IMG/VR virus record: IMGVR_UViG_3300050015_000917
Location: 1 to 64,000 of that record
Source: a virus
Strand: one strand, 5' to 3'
Length of the DNA stretch: 64,000 nt
The position numbers were made by a program, and so were the translations under genes. Under the pieces are notes generated by a model. It saw only the letters and a list, made by a program, of their open reading frames with translations. It ran no database searches and was not told where the DNA came from. How positions within the stretch are numbered: position 1 is the first letter of the stretch; every line of letters begins with the position of its first letter. Below are positions 16,937 through 25,929 of this stretch, in pieces.

Positions 16937-18694
16937 ATGAAAGAATTTTATCCTAAATTAAGAAATTTTATATCTGAAGCAAAGGGAGGATTAGAAATTC
17001 CGAAATCCGCTAAAATAGAGGATTATGGATACGTGTTTGCTAAAGATGGAACTAAAATAGACATGAGACATTTAAAGACCGAAATGGATAGTGCTAAAAC
17101 TGCTATCGTTTCTCAAAGCCAATTATTTGCTCCTTATGTTCATAAGTTTACTCCAATTTATACATGGTTAGTTCCTACTATGGCAACTGATGGAACTCGT
17201 CTCTTTGTTAATCCTAGCTTTGCTAATAAATTAAGCTGGAATCAAATAATATTTGTTCTTGTTCATGAGATTATGCATTGCGTACTTCTTCATATGGATA
17301 GAATGAAAACTAGAAATGCTATAGTTCAAACTTCAGACGGCAAACCTGCTTCTCTTTTTAATATTGCAGGGGATTATGAAATAAATGATATTATCGTTGA
17401 TACTTTAAATGATTTTGATGAAGAATTTGTTAAAAAACTTGGAGGTCTTTATGATGCTAAGTGGCTTAATATACCCGTTGAAGTTATTTATGACGAACTT
17501 AAGAAAACAATTCCCAAAATGCCACCTAATCCAGCTTCAAAGAATAATCAAGGACAAAATCAAGGAGAAGGAGGATCTGGCGGGGGAGCTGGAGGTCAAG
17601 GACAACCAGGGGGAAAAGGAAAAGGGGGAGGAAAACAGCCTTTAGCGGTTGGTTCCAAAGTTAAAATTAAAGCTACAGGTCAAAAGGGAATTGTTACAGC
17701 TGTTAACGCAGATGGAACTTTTGAAGTAAATCCCCTTAATGAAGCTTTTATTTATCCTAGATTAATTAATGAAGGATATAAACAAGAAGAATTAATTTCT
17801 ATTAGTGATGGGGGAGATGGTGAAGGAGAAGGTGAAGGAGGAGAAGGCGGAGGTGAAGGAGATAATAGTGGCGGTGTAGGGGGAGCTGGTGATGAAGGAT
17901 ATGATGAAACATTAGATCAAACTGGAGAATTTGATCCTGCAGGAACTGGCGGCATTATTTCTCCTGAAATGGGAAAGAAAATTGCTAAAGCTAGCGGATA
18001 CGGTGAAGGAGAAATGGGTCCTGATGAAAATCCAACCGATAAATGGAGAGTTGAAGGATCTAAGATGCTTGACCGTGCTGAAAAGGGACAAAAAGGAAGA
18101 GGGCGGGGAAAGGGAGAATCCCTTGTAAAAGCTCTTTATCGTCTCCATAGAGGGGATGTTAACTGGAAAAATCTTTTTAGAAGATATGTTGCGACAGCAC
18201 TTTCCCCTGAGGTTTATCAAAAAATTGGAAATAAAAAACATCTAGGCGGAGAATATCTTCGTTATGGAGAAAAGCATAAGCAAGATGCTATGGAAAATAT
18301 AGTCGTCTTAGTTGACGTTTCCGGATCTATGGGTCAAGAAGCTCTTAATAAAATTATTAATGAAATAAATCAAATTATCTTTTCAAAAAGAGTAAACAAA
18401 ATAACTATTGCTTTCTTTGATGATGGGGTTGACGATAAGAGTGTTCAAACTATTAAAAGAATGGGAAAACCTTATATTCCTAAAGGAATTAGCGGGGGAG
18501 GGGGAACAGACTTCCAGAAAGCTCTTGATTGGGTTCATGAACATTTAAAAGACCGAGTTTCCCTATTGGTATTTATGACTGATGGGGGTGCTCCTAATCC
18601 AAAGAAACCACCTTATGCTCATAAATTTATTTGGATAATTTATGGTAATCCAGGATGGAAACAGCCATTTGGTAAACAAATTAATTTAGGATAA
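16937..18694 (+). CDS. VWA-domain protein with HExxH metallopeptidase-like N-terminal domain
   Basis: 585 residues. The N-terminus MKEFYPKLRNFISEA resembles the T4 internal-protein targeting peptide. Residues ~100-120 contain the zinc-peptidase motif VHEIMHCVLLH (H110, E111, H114), as in the DUF2201 metallopeptidase-like domain. A glycine-rich linker holds a KOW-like piece (VGSKVKIKATGQKGIVTAV, ~235-260). The C-terminal third is a VWA domain with the MIDAS residues DVSGS (~460), GGTD and FMTDGG. DUF2201/VWA proteins normally work with MoxR AAA+ ATPases. One is encoded nearby at 20356-21975, with two ankyrin genes between. The target is unknown. Confidence 0.75.
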   Translation: MKEFYPKLRNFISEAKGGLEIPKSAKIEDYGYVFAKDGTKIDMRHLKTEMDSAKTAIVSQSQLFAPYVHKFTPIYTWLVPTMATDGTRLFVNPSFANKLSWNQIIFVLVHEIMHCVLLHMDRMKTRNAIVQTSDGKPASLFNIAGDYEINDIIVDTLNDFDEEFVKKLGGLYDAKWLNIPVEVIYDELKKTIPKMPPNPASKNNQGQNQGEGGSGGGAGGQGQPGGKGKGGGKQPLAVGSKVKIKATGQKGIVTAVNADGTFEVNPLNEAFIYPRLINEGYKQEELISISDGGDGEGEGEGGEGGGEGDNSGGVGGAGDEGYDETLDQTGEFDPAGTGGIISPEMGKKIAKASGYGEGEMGPDENPTDKWRVEGSKMLDRAEKGQKGRGRGKGESLVKALYRLHRGDVNWKNLFRRYVATALSPEVYQKIGNKKHLGGEYLRYGEKHKQDAMENIVVLVDVSGSMGQEALNKIINEINQIIFSKRVNKITIAFFDDGVDDKSVQTIKRMGKPYIPKGISGGGGTDFQKALDWVHEHLKDRVSLLVFMTDGGAPNPKKPPYAHKFIWIIYGNPGWKQPFGKQINLG

Positions 18695-19620
18695 TGATTG
18701 TTAGGGAAAGTATTAATTTCACTCGAAGCGGAAATCCTATTGAAACAATGAGAATAGGAAAAGCAGGACTCTTTCTTCAAATTATAGAGAAAATAAGGAA
18801 TGAATTTGCTTGGGATCCGGTAAAAGATAAAGATTTAATCCCACAATCTCTATCTCAGTTAACTGAAAATAATTTATATGGAATTGATACAAAGAAATTT
18901 CTAAGATTATATGCTGAAGAGCATAAAAATAAAAATTCTGTTATTCGTGAAATTCTAAAAGAAATTATGGATAAAGTTTTAACATTTAATCCAAATAAAT
19001 TAGAGCATCACGCTGGATTCTGGGTAAACTTATTTTTTGTTTTAGGAAGAGCAGAAGATATATGGAGTAATCCAAAATGGATAAACGATTTTACCTTTAA
19101 TGAATTTCGTCAGTATGATTCAAAGAGAACACTTGAAGAAACAAAAAAACTTGGAGCAAATAAAGCTTTTCTTTTAGGATCCACTCGAGGGGAAAGAGAA
19201 TTAGAAATATGGGGGATTGAAAATGGAGCAACAAACTTGAATCATACTTATAACGAACCTATTCAAAATGCTTGTCAACAAGGAGATGCAGAATTGGTAA
19301 AATTATTATTAGCAAGCCCAATAGTTAACCCAGGCGATAATACAAAAAGTGGTAAAAGATATAAAAGTGACGAAACAAATTTCTGTATTAGAAGAGCAGC
19401 AAAAGAAGGGCATTTAGAGGTTGTAAAATTACTATTAAATGATAAAAGAGTAAATCCAGCAAGCAAAGCAAATTGGGCTTTAGCTGCTGCTTTGTCTAAT
19501 GAAAATATAAAAATGTGTCAATTACTTTTAACTAATCAAAGGGTTAGAGATAATATTTTTAATATGAAGGAATCTTCTATAAAAAAATTCAATAGTTACA
19601 AAGGAGCGGGGGAGTTATGA
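18694..19620 (+). CDS. Tagged ankyrin-repeat protein
   Basis: 308 residues. The tag is at residues 2-22 (IVRESINFTRSGNPIETMRI). The middle is helical and unassigned. Residues ~185-290 form ankyrin-type repeats: NEPIQNACQQGDAELVKLLL, NFCIRRAAKEGHLEVVKLLL and NWALAAALSNENIKMCQLLL, with the linkers NPGDN and VNPASK. Ankyrin repeats mediate protein-protein binding. Start overlaps the stop of the VWA gene by one base. Together with the tag this suggests a binding protein carried in the virion or attached to the VWA/MoxR machinery. Ankyrin assignment is firm; role is inference. Confidence 0.75.
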   Translation: MIVRESINFTRSGNPIETMRIGKAGLFLQIIEKIRNEFAWDPVKDKDLIPQSLSQLTENNLYGIDTKKFLRLYAEEHKNKNSVIREILKEIMDKVLTFNPNKLEHHAGFWVNLFFVLGRAEDIWSNPKWINDFTFNEFRQYDSKRTLEETKKLGANKAFLLGSTRGERELEIWGIENGATNLNHTYNEPIQNACQQGDAELVKLLLASPIVNPGDNTKSGKRYKSDETNFCIRRAAKEGHLEVVKLLLNDKRVNPASKANWALAAALSNENIKMCQLLLTNQRVRDNIFNMKESSIKKFNSYKGAGEL

Positions 19621-20336
19621 TAGTTAGAGAATCCTTAGGATTTACAAGAGGGGGTGATGTCAAAGCCGAAATAGGTATTGGCAGAGAAAAACTTATTGGC
19701 GATTTTGTAAAAGAAGTAAGCAATATTCCTCAACAAAGGCATCAGATATTAGATCCTGCAAATAAAAATGAAGTTCTTTATAAAGCAGCTTTAATGGGAA
19801 GAGCCGATATTATTAAACTTCTTCTTTCAGATCCTTCAGCTAATCCAGCATATCGAAAAAATGCTGTTGTTGCTATTGCTGCTATGAAAGGATCAGTTGA
19901 AGCTGTAGATGCTCTTTTAAAAGATGATAGGGTAAATCCTGCTGATAATCATAATGAAGCTTTATATCAAGCTGTTAAAAATAATCAATTGGAAGTTGTT
20001 AAGAGACTTATGGAGGATCCGAGAGTTAATCCAGCCGATAGTAAAGAATCCTTGGATAGGAATTCTAATACAGTTTTAAATGACAATTATATTATTTTAG
20101 AAGCTGCTTCTAATCAATATATTGCTATTATAAAAGAATTAATAAAAGATCCAAGAGTTAAGATTAAAAGATCCATACAATTAGTTGCTTCTAAATTAAG
20201 TAAAGTAGGAATAATGGGTCCTCAAATAGAAGCTTGGAAACCAATTTTAGATTTTTTAATTAATCATCACAAAGCTCAAGAGGAATTAACAGACAAAGAA
20301 ATAATAAGATTTAAAGAAAAGATAAATAAAGTATAA
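19617..20336 (+). CDS. Tagged ankyrin-repeat protein, second copy
   Basis: 239 residues. A diverged tag is at residues 2-22 (IVRESLGFTRGGDVKAEIGI). Ankyrin repeats follow from about residue 45: KNEVLYKAALMGRADIIKLL, NAVVAIAAMKGSVEAVDALL and NEALYQAVKNNQLEVVKRLM, each followed by D-x-R-V-N-P-A-D-type loops, then a shorter one (YIILEAASNQYIAIIKELI). It overlaps the previous ankyrin gene by four bases (ATGA) and precedes the MoxR-type ATPase. The two ankyrin proteins share the tag and the repeats but differ in their middle parts. Confidence 0.75.
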   Translation: MIVRESLGFTRGGDVKAEIGIGREKLIGDFVKEVSNIPQQRHQILDPANKNEVLYKAALMGRADIIKLLLSDPSANPAYRKNAVVAIAAMKGSVEAVDALLKDDRVNPADNHNEALYQAVKNNQLEVVKRLMEDPRVNPADSKESLDRNSNTVLNDNYIILEAASNQYIAIIKELIKDPRVKIKRSIQLVASKLSKVGIMGPQIEAWKPILDFLINHHKAQEELTDKEIIRFKEKINKV

Positions 20337-20355
20337 AAATAAAACTTGAACTACA

Positions 20356-21975
20356 ATGAAGAAACAATTAGTATTTGAATCCCTTCAGGATTTTCAAATT
20401 AACCAGGGAGAATTAAATGAAGCTATATTTAGCAAAATCGGGGGAGCTATTAAGAAATTTTTCCAAAAAATAGGAAAACTCTTCTTTTTTATGTTCCAAG
20501 GCAAACCAACTACAGAAGCTATGGCTCCTGTTAATATTGGTATCCTGGTTAAAGAAGGCGCTCTTTTTAAAGGAATTTCTTATGTTCCATCAAAATCAGA
20601 TATTGAGGTAAACCCCCAATTAGGATCTCTTACTAGAGAAATGCTTATTCAAAAAAGAGGAGGAAATAATGTTCAAGAAAGTGTTGTTAATGAGGCTAAA
20701 ATCTCTCTTGATCATCCCGATAAAAATGTACCAAATGTAGATAAAAAAGGATTTCAAAGAAGGGTTCGTATGTGTATTAAATATCCCAGAATTAAACCTG
20801 TTATGATTTGGGGAGCACCTGGGATAGGAAAAACACAAATAGTAAAATCTGTTTTGGAATTAGTAAATCCTCAAGGAAGACTTATTGATGTACAAACATC
20901 TAAAATGGCTCCTGATGATTGGTCACTTCCTGCAACTTATAAAATAGATGATGAACTTAAAGCAAGGGATATTCCTAAATCCTGGCTTCCTGTTTACATT
21001 AAAAGCGATGATGCAGCTGAAAATAAAAGAAGAGATGAGATTGCTAATTTTGGCGATGGCGGGGTTCTTTTCTTAGATGAACTTTCTCGTGCACCTAGTT
21101 CAGTTCAAAATACTTGTTTGAAACTTATCGATGAAAGAATAATTGGTGATGCAATTTTAGGTTCTAAATGGTCAATTATTTCAGCATCTAATAGAGCAGG
21201 AGATGATTCAGAAAGCGTTCAGAACTTTTCAACAGCTTTAGGAAATAGATTTTCCCAGATAAATTATATTCCTGATTTCAAAGGATGGAAAGAATGGGCT
21301 TCAACTAAAGGAAGAGAAACCCCAGAAAAAACTCAGGAAAAAGGTAAAAAGCAAGAATATAATAAAACGGATCCTTCTAAAAGTCCAATAGATTCTCGTA
21401 TTGTTGACTTCTTGGAATTTAATCAAGAATATTTCTATACTCTTGATGATGATCCGGAAAAGAGTATCTTTGCATCTCCTCGTTCATGGGAAGCTGCTTC
21501 AAATAATATAGCTGCTCTTATGCAAGATGCTAAAGATGAAGGCTATAATGTAACCAATAAGGATATTACTGAGGTAGTTGGTTCTGATGTTGGTATGGAT
21601 ATTGCAACAGAATTTCAGACATTCCTAAGACTTCTTGAATCATTCAAAAAAGAAGATATTAAAGAAGTTCTTACCCACCCAGATAAGGCACGTATGCCTA
21701 AAAAAGCTGGTTCAGGATTTGATCAGTCAGAAGCTAATGCTCTTATCTCTCTCGTTTGTACATCAACAAGGGGAAGAGATATTACTCCAGATGAATTTAA
21801 TAACTTTGTAACATATCTTATTCGTCTTGATAATGGTTCACTTGCAACAAGAGGATTAAAAATGATGATTGATATTCATCCTTATATTCACGAAGAACTT
21901 GGTGAAGTTGAAGGAAGAGACAAATACAAAGAAGGCGTAGATAGATTTATTGTTAAATACAAAGATATTTTCTAA
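20356..21975 (+). CDS. MoxR-type AAA+ ATPase
   Basis: 539 residues. An N-terminal extension of ~125 residues begins MKKQLVFESLQDFQ, related to the shared tag, and contains a hydrophobic/basic stretch (IKKFFQKIGKLFFFMFQGK). The AAA+ core shows Walker A GAPGIGKT (~153-160), Walker B GGVLFLDELSRAP (~235-247) and a sensor-like SIISASNRAG. MoxR ATPases remodel or activate partners together with VWA proteins, and the VWA/HExxH protein upstream is the obvious candidate. It has its own A-rich leader (TATAAAAATAAAAC) 20 bases before the ATG. The N-terminal extension is unusual for MoxR proteins and might target it to the capsid or a membrane. Confidence 0.8.
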   Translation: MKKQLVFESLQDFQINQGELNEAIFSKIGGAIKKFFQKIGKLFFFMFQGKPTTEAMAPVNIGILVKEGALFKGISYVPSKSDIEVNPQLGSLTREMLIQKRGGNNVQESVVNEAKISLDHPDKNVPNVDKKGFQRRVRMCIKYPRIKPVMIWGAPGIGKTQIVKSVLELVNPQGRLIDVQTSKMAPDDWSLPATYKIDDELKARDIPKSWLPVYIKSDDAAENKRRDEIANFGDGGVLFLDELSRAPSSVQNTCLKLIDERIIGDAILGSKWSIISASNRAGDDSESVQNFSTALGNRFSQINYIPDFKGWKEWASTKGRETPEKTQEKGKKQEYNKTDPSKSPIDSRIVDFLEFNQEYFYTLDDDPEKSIFASPRSWEAASNNIAALMQDAKDEGYNVTNKDITEVVGSDVGMDIATEFQTFLRLLESFKKEDIKEVLTHPDKARMPKKAGSGFDQSEANALISLVCTSTRGRDITPDEFNNFVTYLIRLDNGSLATRGLKMMIDIHPYIHEELGEVEGRDKYKEGVDRFIVKYKDIF

Positions 21976-21990
21976 AATAAAACTTAATAT

Positions 21991-22434
21991 ATGAAGCTTG
22001 TTCTTGAAAGCTTACTAGAATTTCAGAGGGGAAGAAACCCCTCTGAAGTTTTGTCATTAGGTAAGAAAAAGGAAATTGATATATGGTTAAAGCAATATAT
22101 TCCTTTTTCTCGAGCTAGGATCAATTCAGAGTGGACCATTGATACAAAAGAAGTGGTTATTCCTCAAAATAAAGCTATTTATGAAATTCCAGAAGATATT
22201 CAATTTAATATTTGCAGTGGAAATTTTTTTATAAGAGATAATTATTTAAAATCTATGAATGGATGTCCAAAAATAGTGAAGGGTGATTTTATGGTAGATG
22301 GGAATAAATTAGTGAATCTTGATGGATGTCCTGAAGAGGTTAGTGGGGATTTCTATATTAAGAAAAATGAAAATAAATTTACTGTTGACGAAATCAAAAA
22401 AATCTGTAACGTTGGCGGTCGTATTGTTGTATGA
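21991..22434 (+). CDS. Tagged LRR-like protein
   Basis: 147 residues. Tag at 3-24 in the variant form LVLESLLEFQRGRNPSEVLSL. An LRR-like module follows (IRDNYLKSMNGCP, MVDGNKLVNLDGCPEEVSGD), ending FTVDEIKKICNVGGRIVV. This is the fourth copy of the same tag-plus-LRR unit in the region. It overlaps the next gene by four bases. The LRR assignment is by pattern; its binding target is unknown. Confidence 0.6.
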   Translation: MKLVLESLLEFQRGRNPSEVLSLGKKKEIDIWLKQYIPFSRARINSEWTIDTKEVVIPQNKAIYEIPEDIQFNICSGNFFIRDNYLKSMNGCPKIVKGDFMVDGNKLVNLDGCPEEVSGDFYIKKNENKFTVDEIKKICNVGGRIVV

Positions 22435-22730
22435 TAGTTCAAGAAACCATAGATTTTCAAAGAGGAAAAGATCCTAGAGATACTTTACAACTAGGTAGGA
22501 AAATTATTCTTAAATTATGTAATGATTATCGAATTGAGGGGTTTTTAAGAAATAAAAAAGAAGCGGAATATTTCATAAGACAAATTAATGTTGATATGCG
22601 ACAAGCTTATGAAGAAGCTGGGGATGATGGCCAAAGGGAATCAGATGCAAGAGAGATAAGAGATAATGTTTTTTATAAATATGAAAAACAATTAGAAGAA
22701 GAAACTGGATTTAAATTAGTTGATGAATAA
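22431..22730 (+). CDS. Small tagged hypothetical protein
   Basis: 99 residues: the tag at 2-22 (IVQETIDFQRGKDPRDTLQL) and then a charged helical segment (KEAEYFIRQINVDMRQAYEE). No known domain is recognised. It lies between tagged neighbours with overlaps at both ends, so it is probably co-translated with them. Confidence 0.55.
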   Translation: MIVQETIDFQRGKDPRDTLQLGRKIILKLCNDYRIEGFLRNKKEAEYFIRQINVDMRQAYEEAGDDGQRESDAREIRDNVFYKYEKQLEEETGFKLVDE

Positions 22731-23908
22731 TGGCTTTGGTAAAAGAATATATCGATTACGATCGAGAGGATAGGCAAGAATTAGAACTTATTAAAATTCT
22801 TGAAATCGGTCTTCTTAAAAAAGTTAGGGAGTATGCAAAAGAAAAAGGCTGGGATTCTCCAGAAGAATGGATTCCAAATATACTTAATGACCCTCAGCTA
22901 GGAGAAGAAACCCGGGATTTTTGGGTTCAAGCTCTTCTTAATCATGGCCATTTTAAATCTGGGGTAGTTAGGGAATCCCTTGATTTCGAAAGAGGATTAA
23001 CTCCTAAGCAATCTCTTGGAATAGGTATTGAAGAAACTATTAGAAATTTTTTAGATGATAAAACAAGTTCAAGCCCATCTTTATGGATTTCATATTTATT
23101 AAATGAAGGAAGAGAAGAAGAGCTAGACAGGGAAACCAGAGACAAATGGATCAAATTTCTTATTACAAAACCAGAATATAATAAGGATCTAGATGAAAAT
23201 GATTATCTTGAATTAGCATATAGAGAAATTGAATGGATTCCCTATGCTCCGTTTAAAGATGATAATTTTAAATATAAATTTACAGAAAATAGTTATGTTC
23301 TTTATTTTAAGGATTGGGGTAATTTTGCAGATTATTTTGATACAACTTCAAGAGATGTAAATTCGCAATTTATCGAAGCAGTTTTATCTGGAGATGGTTC
23401 TTATGAATATTTTGATTATGGCGTAAGAGAATATAAAGACATTACGGATTTTGCATGGCCTATTAATAGAGTTCTGCAAAAAGGAAAACAAATCCCTGCT
23501 ATAAAAGATCTAAAAGATAAAGCTATTGAAATGGGAGCAGACCCGAATAAAACGGAAACAATAGATGATCTTTTAGAAGAAATTCAGGAAAATGAAGATC
23601 TATCAGATCTCTGTGATGCTGTTAGATTTGCTTATAGTGAAGCTACAGCTCTTGCTGATGAATCTGAAGCTTATATGGATTTACAAAGAGCTATTAAAAA
23701 GCATTATCATATTGGGGATGCTAAATATGATGAAAGCAAAGAATTTTTTGTAGCTCCTTGTGATTTTGAAGGTATTAAACTTTTATCATTTACACTAGCA
23801 ACCGGAGAAGATAAAATTGAATATAATCCTCCACAAAGTTATAGCGGAGATATGACAATGGAAGATATAAATGATTCGCTCATTAATAAATTAGATGATT
23901 TGGAATGA
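22730..23908 (+). CDS. Two-unit tagged protein
   Basis: 392 residues. The N-terminus LVKEYIDYDREDRQELELIK is a degenerate tag, and a clear one lies at about 79-99 (VVRESLDFERGLTPKQSLGI). The two short helical segments after each tag are similar to one another (EWIPNILNDPQLGEETRDFW and LWISYLLNEGREEELDRETR), so the unit was duplicated. The C-terminal ~200 residues are acidic, with the element LCDAVRFAYSEATALADE, and are not recognised. Start ATG overlaps the previous TAA by one base. Confidence 0.55.
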   Translation: MALVKEYIDYDREDRQELELIKILEIGLLKKVREYAKEKGWDSPEEWIPNILNDPQLGEETRDFWVQALLNHGHFKSGVVRESLDFERGLTPKQSLGIGIEETIRNFLDDKTSSSPSLWISYLLNEGREEELDRETRDKWIKFLITKPEYNKDLDENDYLELAYREIEWIPYAPFKDDNFKYKFTENSYVLYFKDWGNFADYFDTTSRDVNSQFIEAVLSGDGSYEYFDYGVREYKDITDFAWPINRVLQKGKQIPAIKDLKDKAIEMGADPNKTETIDDLLEEIQENEDLSDLCDAVRFAYSEATALADESEAYMDLQRAIKKHYHIGDAKYDESKEFFVAPCDFEGIKLLSFTLATGEDKIEYNPPQSYSGDMTMEDINDSLINKLDDLE

Positions 23909-24537
23909 AAAAGCTAGTTTGCGAATCCATAGAACAATTATTTGAGAGCCCAGATGAGATTTCTCTTCCTAATCTTACTTATAATAGATTTGGGGAACCC
24001 GTGAATAGTGATCCATCTAAATCTCCTTATTTTACAGATGAAGACGCTCATCCTTTTTGGTATGATGAAGAAGGTAATTTTATTTTAGGACCAGCAGGGC
24101 AAACGCATCCAGAGGGGATTAGGAAACAGGGAAGATTTTTCTCAGGAAGAGTATGGCTAAATAAAAAAATGATTAGTTTTTGGGAATATCCGGATGCTGA
24201 AGATTTTTTGCTTCTTATTTCGGATCTTGAAAAAGAACTTGGCCAGCCTATTTTAGGTAAAAAATGGAAGATTGAAGTATTAGATATGGATTGGCAGAAA
24301 TTAAAAGATCAGAAAAGACCAGATGGATTTAAAACGGAATTAGTTTCTGTAAAAGATTATCAAAGAAGCGAACAAAGAACTGAAGAAGATTTTGGGCAGG
24401 AACATATTAAATCTCCTTTATTCAAAGCAAAACATGTTGCTCCGGGATTTGGTTCTAAAGATCCAGCTTATCAAGTAAAAAGAGCATGGCAAATGGCCTC
24501 AATTACAAGTGAAGGATTCAAAAAATTAAAATATTAG
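23905..24537 (+). CDS. Hypothetical protein with MKKLVCES N-terminus
   Basis: 210 residues. The first 13 residues, MKKLVCESIEQLF, are nearly the same as those of the unrelated protein at 36393-37130 (MKKLVCESLEELY). That points to a second, shorter version of the targeting N-terminus. The rest (FWYDEEGNFILGP, RFFSGRVWLNKKMISFW, WKIEVLDMDW) is not recognised. It overlaps its upstream neighbour by four bases. Confidence 0.5.
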   Translation: MKKLVCESIEQLFESPDEISLPNLTYNRFGEPVNSDPSKSPYFTDEDAHPFWYDEEGNFILGPAGQTHPEGIRKQGRFFSGRVWLNKKMISFWEYPDAEDFLLLISDLEKELGQPILGKKWKIEVLDMDWQKLKDQKRPDGFKTELVSVKDYQRSEQRTEEDFGQEHIKSPLFKAKHVAPGFGSKDPAYQVKRAWQMASITSEGFKKLKY

Positions 24538-24541
24538 AATC

Positions 24542-25057
24542 ATGATAGTACGAGAAGGATTGAATTTTGAAAGAGGGCAAGATCCAAAGGATGCTATGAA
24601 TATAGGCAATGAGAAAATTCGAAATTTAAGTCGAGATTATAATTATTTAGGCCCTATTATTAAAAATCTTCAAGCACCTGATGATGAATTTACTTTTGGG
24701 ACAATAAGACATAAAATAGATGGGCTTAAGAAAGTCATTGAATTAATTATTATTGAATTCTTACGAAAAAAATACGAAATACAATTTCAAGAAGATTCTG
24801 AACTAACTAGTGGATCCGGTGATAATTTATTTGCTTCCGCAAAAGTTGGTAATTATCAATACGAGCTTCGAAAAAATGGAGTTGGTAGCACTTATTGGGC
24901 AAAAGTTATAAGTCTTAAAGGAGAAACTTTAAATACTAGAAACTCAATTTTTGTAAATGAGCCACCTATAAAAGAAGATTTTTTCCAAACTTCTCAATCT
25001 TCTTCACTAAGGATTTTTGATGAAAAATTTCAAAAGCTTCTGAAAAAATATCATTAA
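24542..25057 (+). CDS. Tagged hypothetical protein
   Basis: 171 residues. Tag at 2-22 (IVREGLNFERGQDPKDAMNI). The remainder is mixed alpha/beta with no recognised family (VIELIIIEFLRKKYEIQFQE, NYQYELRKNGVG). It is the last plus-strand gene before the lysozyme, and its TAA overlaps the converging lysozyme gene's end by four bases. No terminator hairpin is visible between them. Confidence 0.5.
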   Translation: MIVREGLNFERGQDPKDAMNIGNEKIRNLSRDYNYLGPIIKNLQAPDDEFTFGTIRHKIDGLKKVIELIIIEFLRKKYEIQFQEDSELTSGSGDNLFASAKVGNYQYELRKNGVGSTYWAKVISLKGETLNTRNSIFVNEPPIKEDFFQTSQSSSLRIFDEKFQKLLKKYH

Positions 25058-25863
25058 ATTAATCCCTTCAAAAATAATTTCTTTTCAGCTTCTCTTCTTG
25101 GTTCTAATCCAGGAAATTTATCATCAGTATTCGTAGTTAAAATACTATCTGCTGCTGTTAGATAATCTTCTTGTTTTAAAGCTTGAACTATATCAGATCC
25201 TCTTAGACCATTTACTCCCATATTAAATGCCATTGAAATCATAGAATCCCACATACTTTGAGAAATCTGAACAACTAATCCCTGACCCATCCATTTTTTA
25301 AAAAGTCTTCTTATTCCATCTTCAGTCTTTTTAATGTCCTTTTTAAAAAGTCTCTCAGCTTCATATTTAGATATTTTTTGTCCTATAACGTATTTAGAGA
25401 TGCCTACGGGCTCAGCATGACCCCAACCAATGGTTATCATACCATCTCCCATTTCATAAGCTTCTAGATAAAGCTTTTCATATCCTCGTATAAAATTTAA
25501 ACCATTATTACTAGTTTTTAAGATTAGCGGGTCTTGAAGAATATCATAATTGAGTTTTGTCCCTTGCTCCTTTTCTTTCCAAAAATAAAGATTAAAAAGA
25601 TCATCAAATTTTTCATCTACCTCAGATTTAGTTAATTCTGGATTTTTAGCCATAAGAAGAACCAGAGGAGTATTTTGTACTTCCTGTTTTGAAGGAAGTT
25701 CCTTAAATCCTTTATCACTGGCTGTTAATAGAAATAAGGATGCTATGATAGCAGCTTTTTTAACTTTATCTTTAATAGAATTAATATCCAAACGTTCATT
25801 GAGAATTTCATGAGCAAGAAATTCCTCATTTAGAAATGGATATACGGATTCAGCAATAAACAT
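25054..25863 (-). CDS. GH24-type lysozyme with targeting-like N-terminus and hydrophobic segment
   Basis: 269 residues. The N-terminus MFIAESVYPFL has the same x-E-S pattern as the tagged proteins. A hydrophobic stretch follows at ~36-50 (KAAIIASLFLLTAS). The C-terminal domain from about 125 matches phage (T4-type) lysozyme: GYEKLYLEAYEMGDGMITIG and WGHAEPVG, with a catalytic Glu candidate and Thr 15 residues later as in T4 lysozyme, then MWDSMISMAFNMGVNGLRGS. The Asp usually nine residues after Glu is not exactly in register, although Asp lies two residues further on. It could be an endolysin, possibly signal-anchor type, or a virion-associated lysozyme. It is a lone minus-strand gene with its own promoter-like box. 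Confidence 0.8.
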   Translation of the reverse strand: MFIAESVYPFLNEEFLAHEILNERLDINSIKDKVKKAAIIASLFLLTASDKGFKELPSKQEVQNTPLVLLMAKNPELTKSEVDEKFDDLFNLYFWKEKEQGTKLNYDILQDPLILKTSNNGLNFIRGYEKLYLEAYEMGDGMITIGWGHAEPVGISKYVIGQKISKYEAERLFKKDIKKTEDGIRRLFKKWMGQGLVVQISQSMWDSMISMAFNMGVNGLRGSDIVQALKQEDYLTAADSILTTNTDDKFPGLEPRREAEKKLFLKGLI

Positions 25864-25929
25864 TGGATCTAGTTTTCTTTATATATTCTGGTCTTTCGTT
25901 AGTATAAAGATATATAAATAAAAACTGTA
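25864..25929. promoter_or_regulatory. Divergent late-promoter-like pair between lysozyme and baseplate operon
   Basis: In 66 bases two copies of the recurrent box face away from each other. On the minus strand it reads GAATATATAAAGAAAAC (complement of about 25874-25890), and on the plus strand GATATATAAATAAAAAC (25909-25925). The plus copy contains the exact T4 late promoter core TATAAATA, 12 bases before the gp25-like start. Function is inferred. Confidence 0.6.

Noticed and set aside
17912-18241. Minus-strand open frame opposite the VWA gene
   Set aside because: It overlaps a well-supported coding region and shows no motif of its own.
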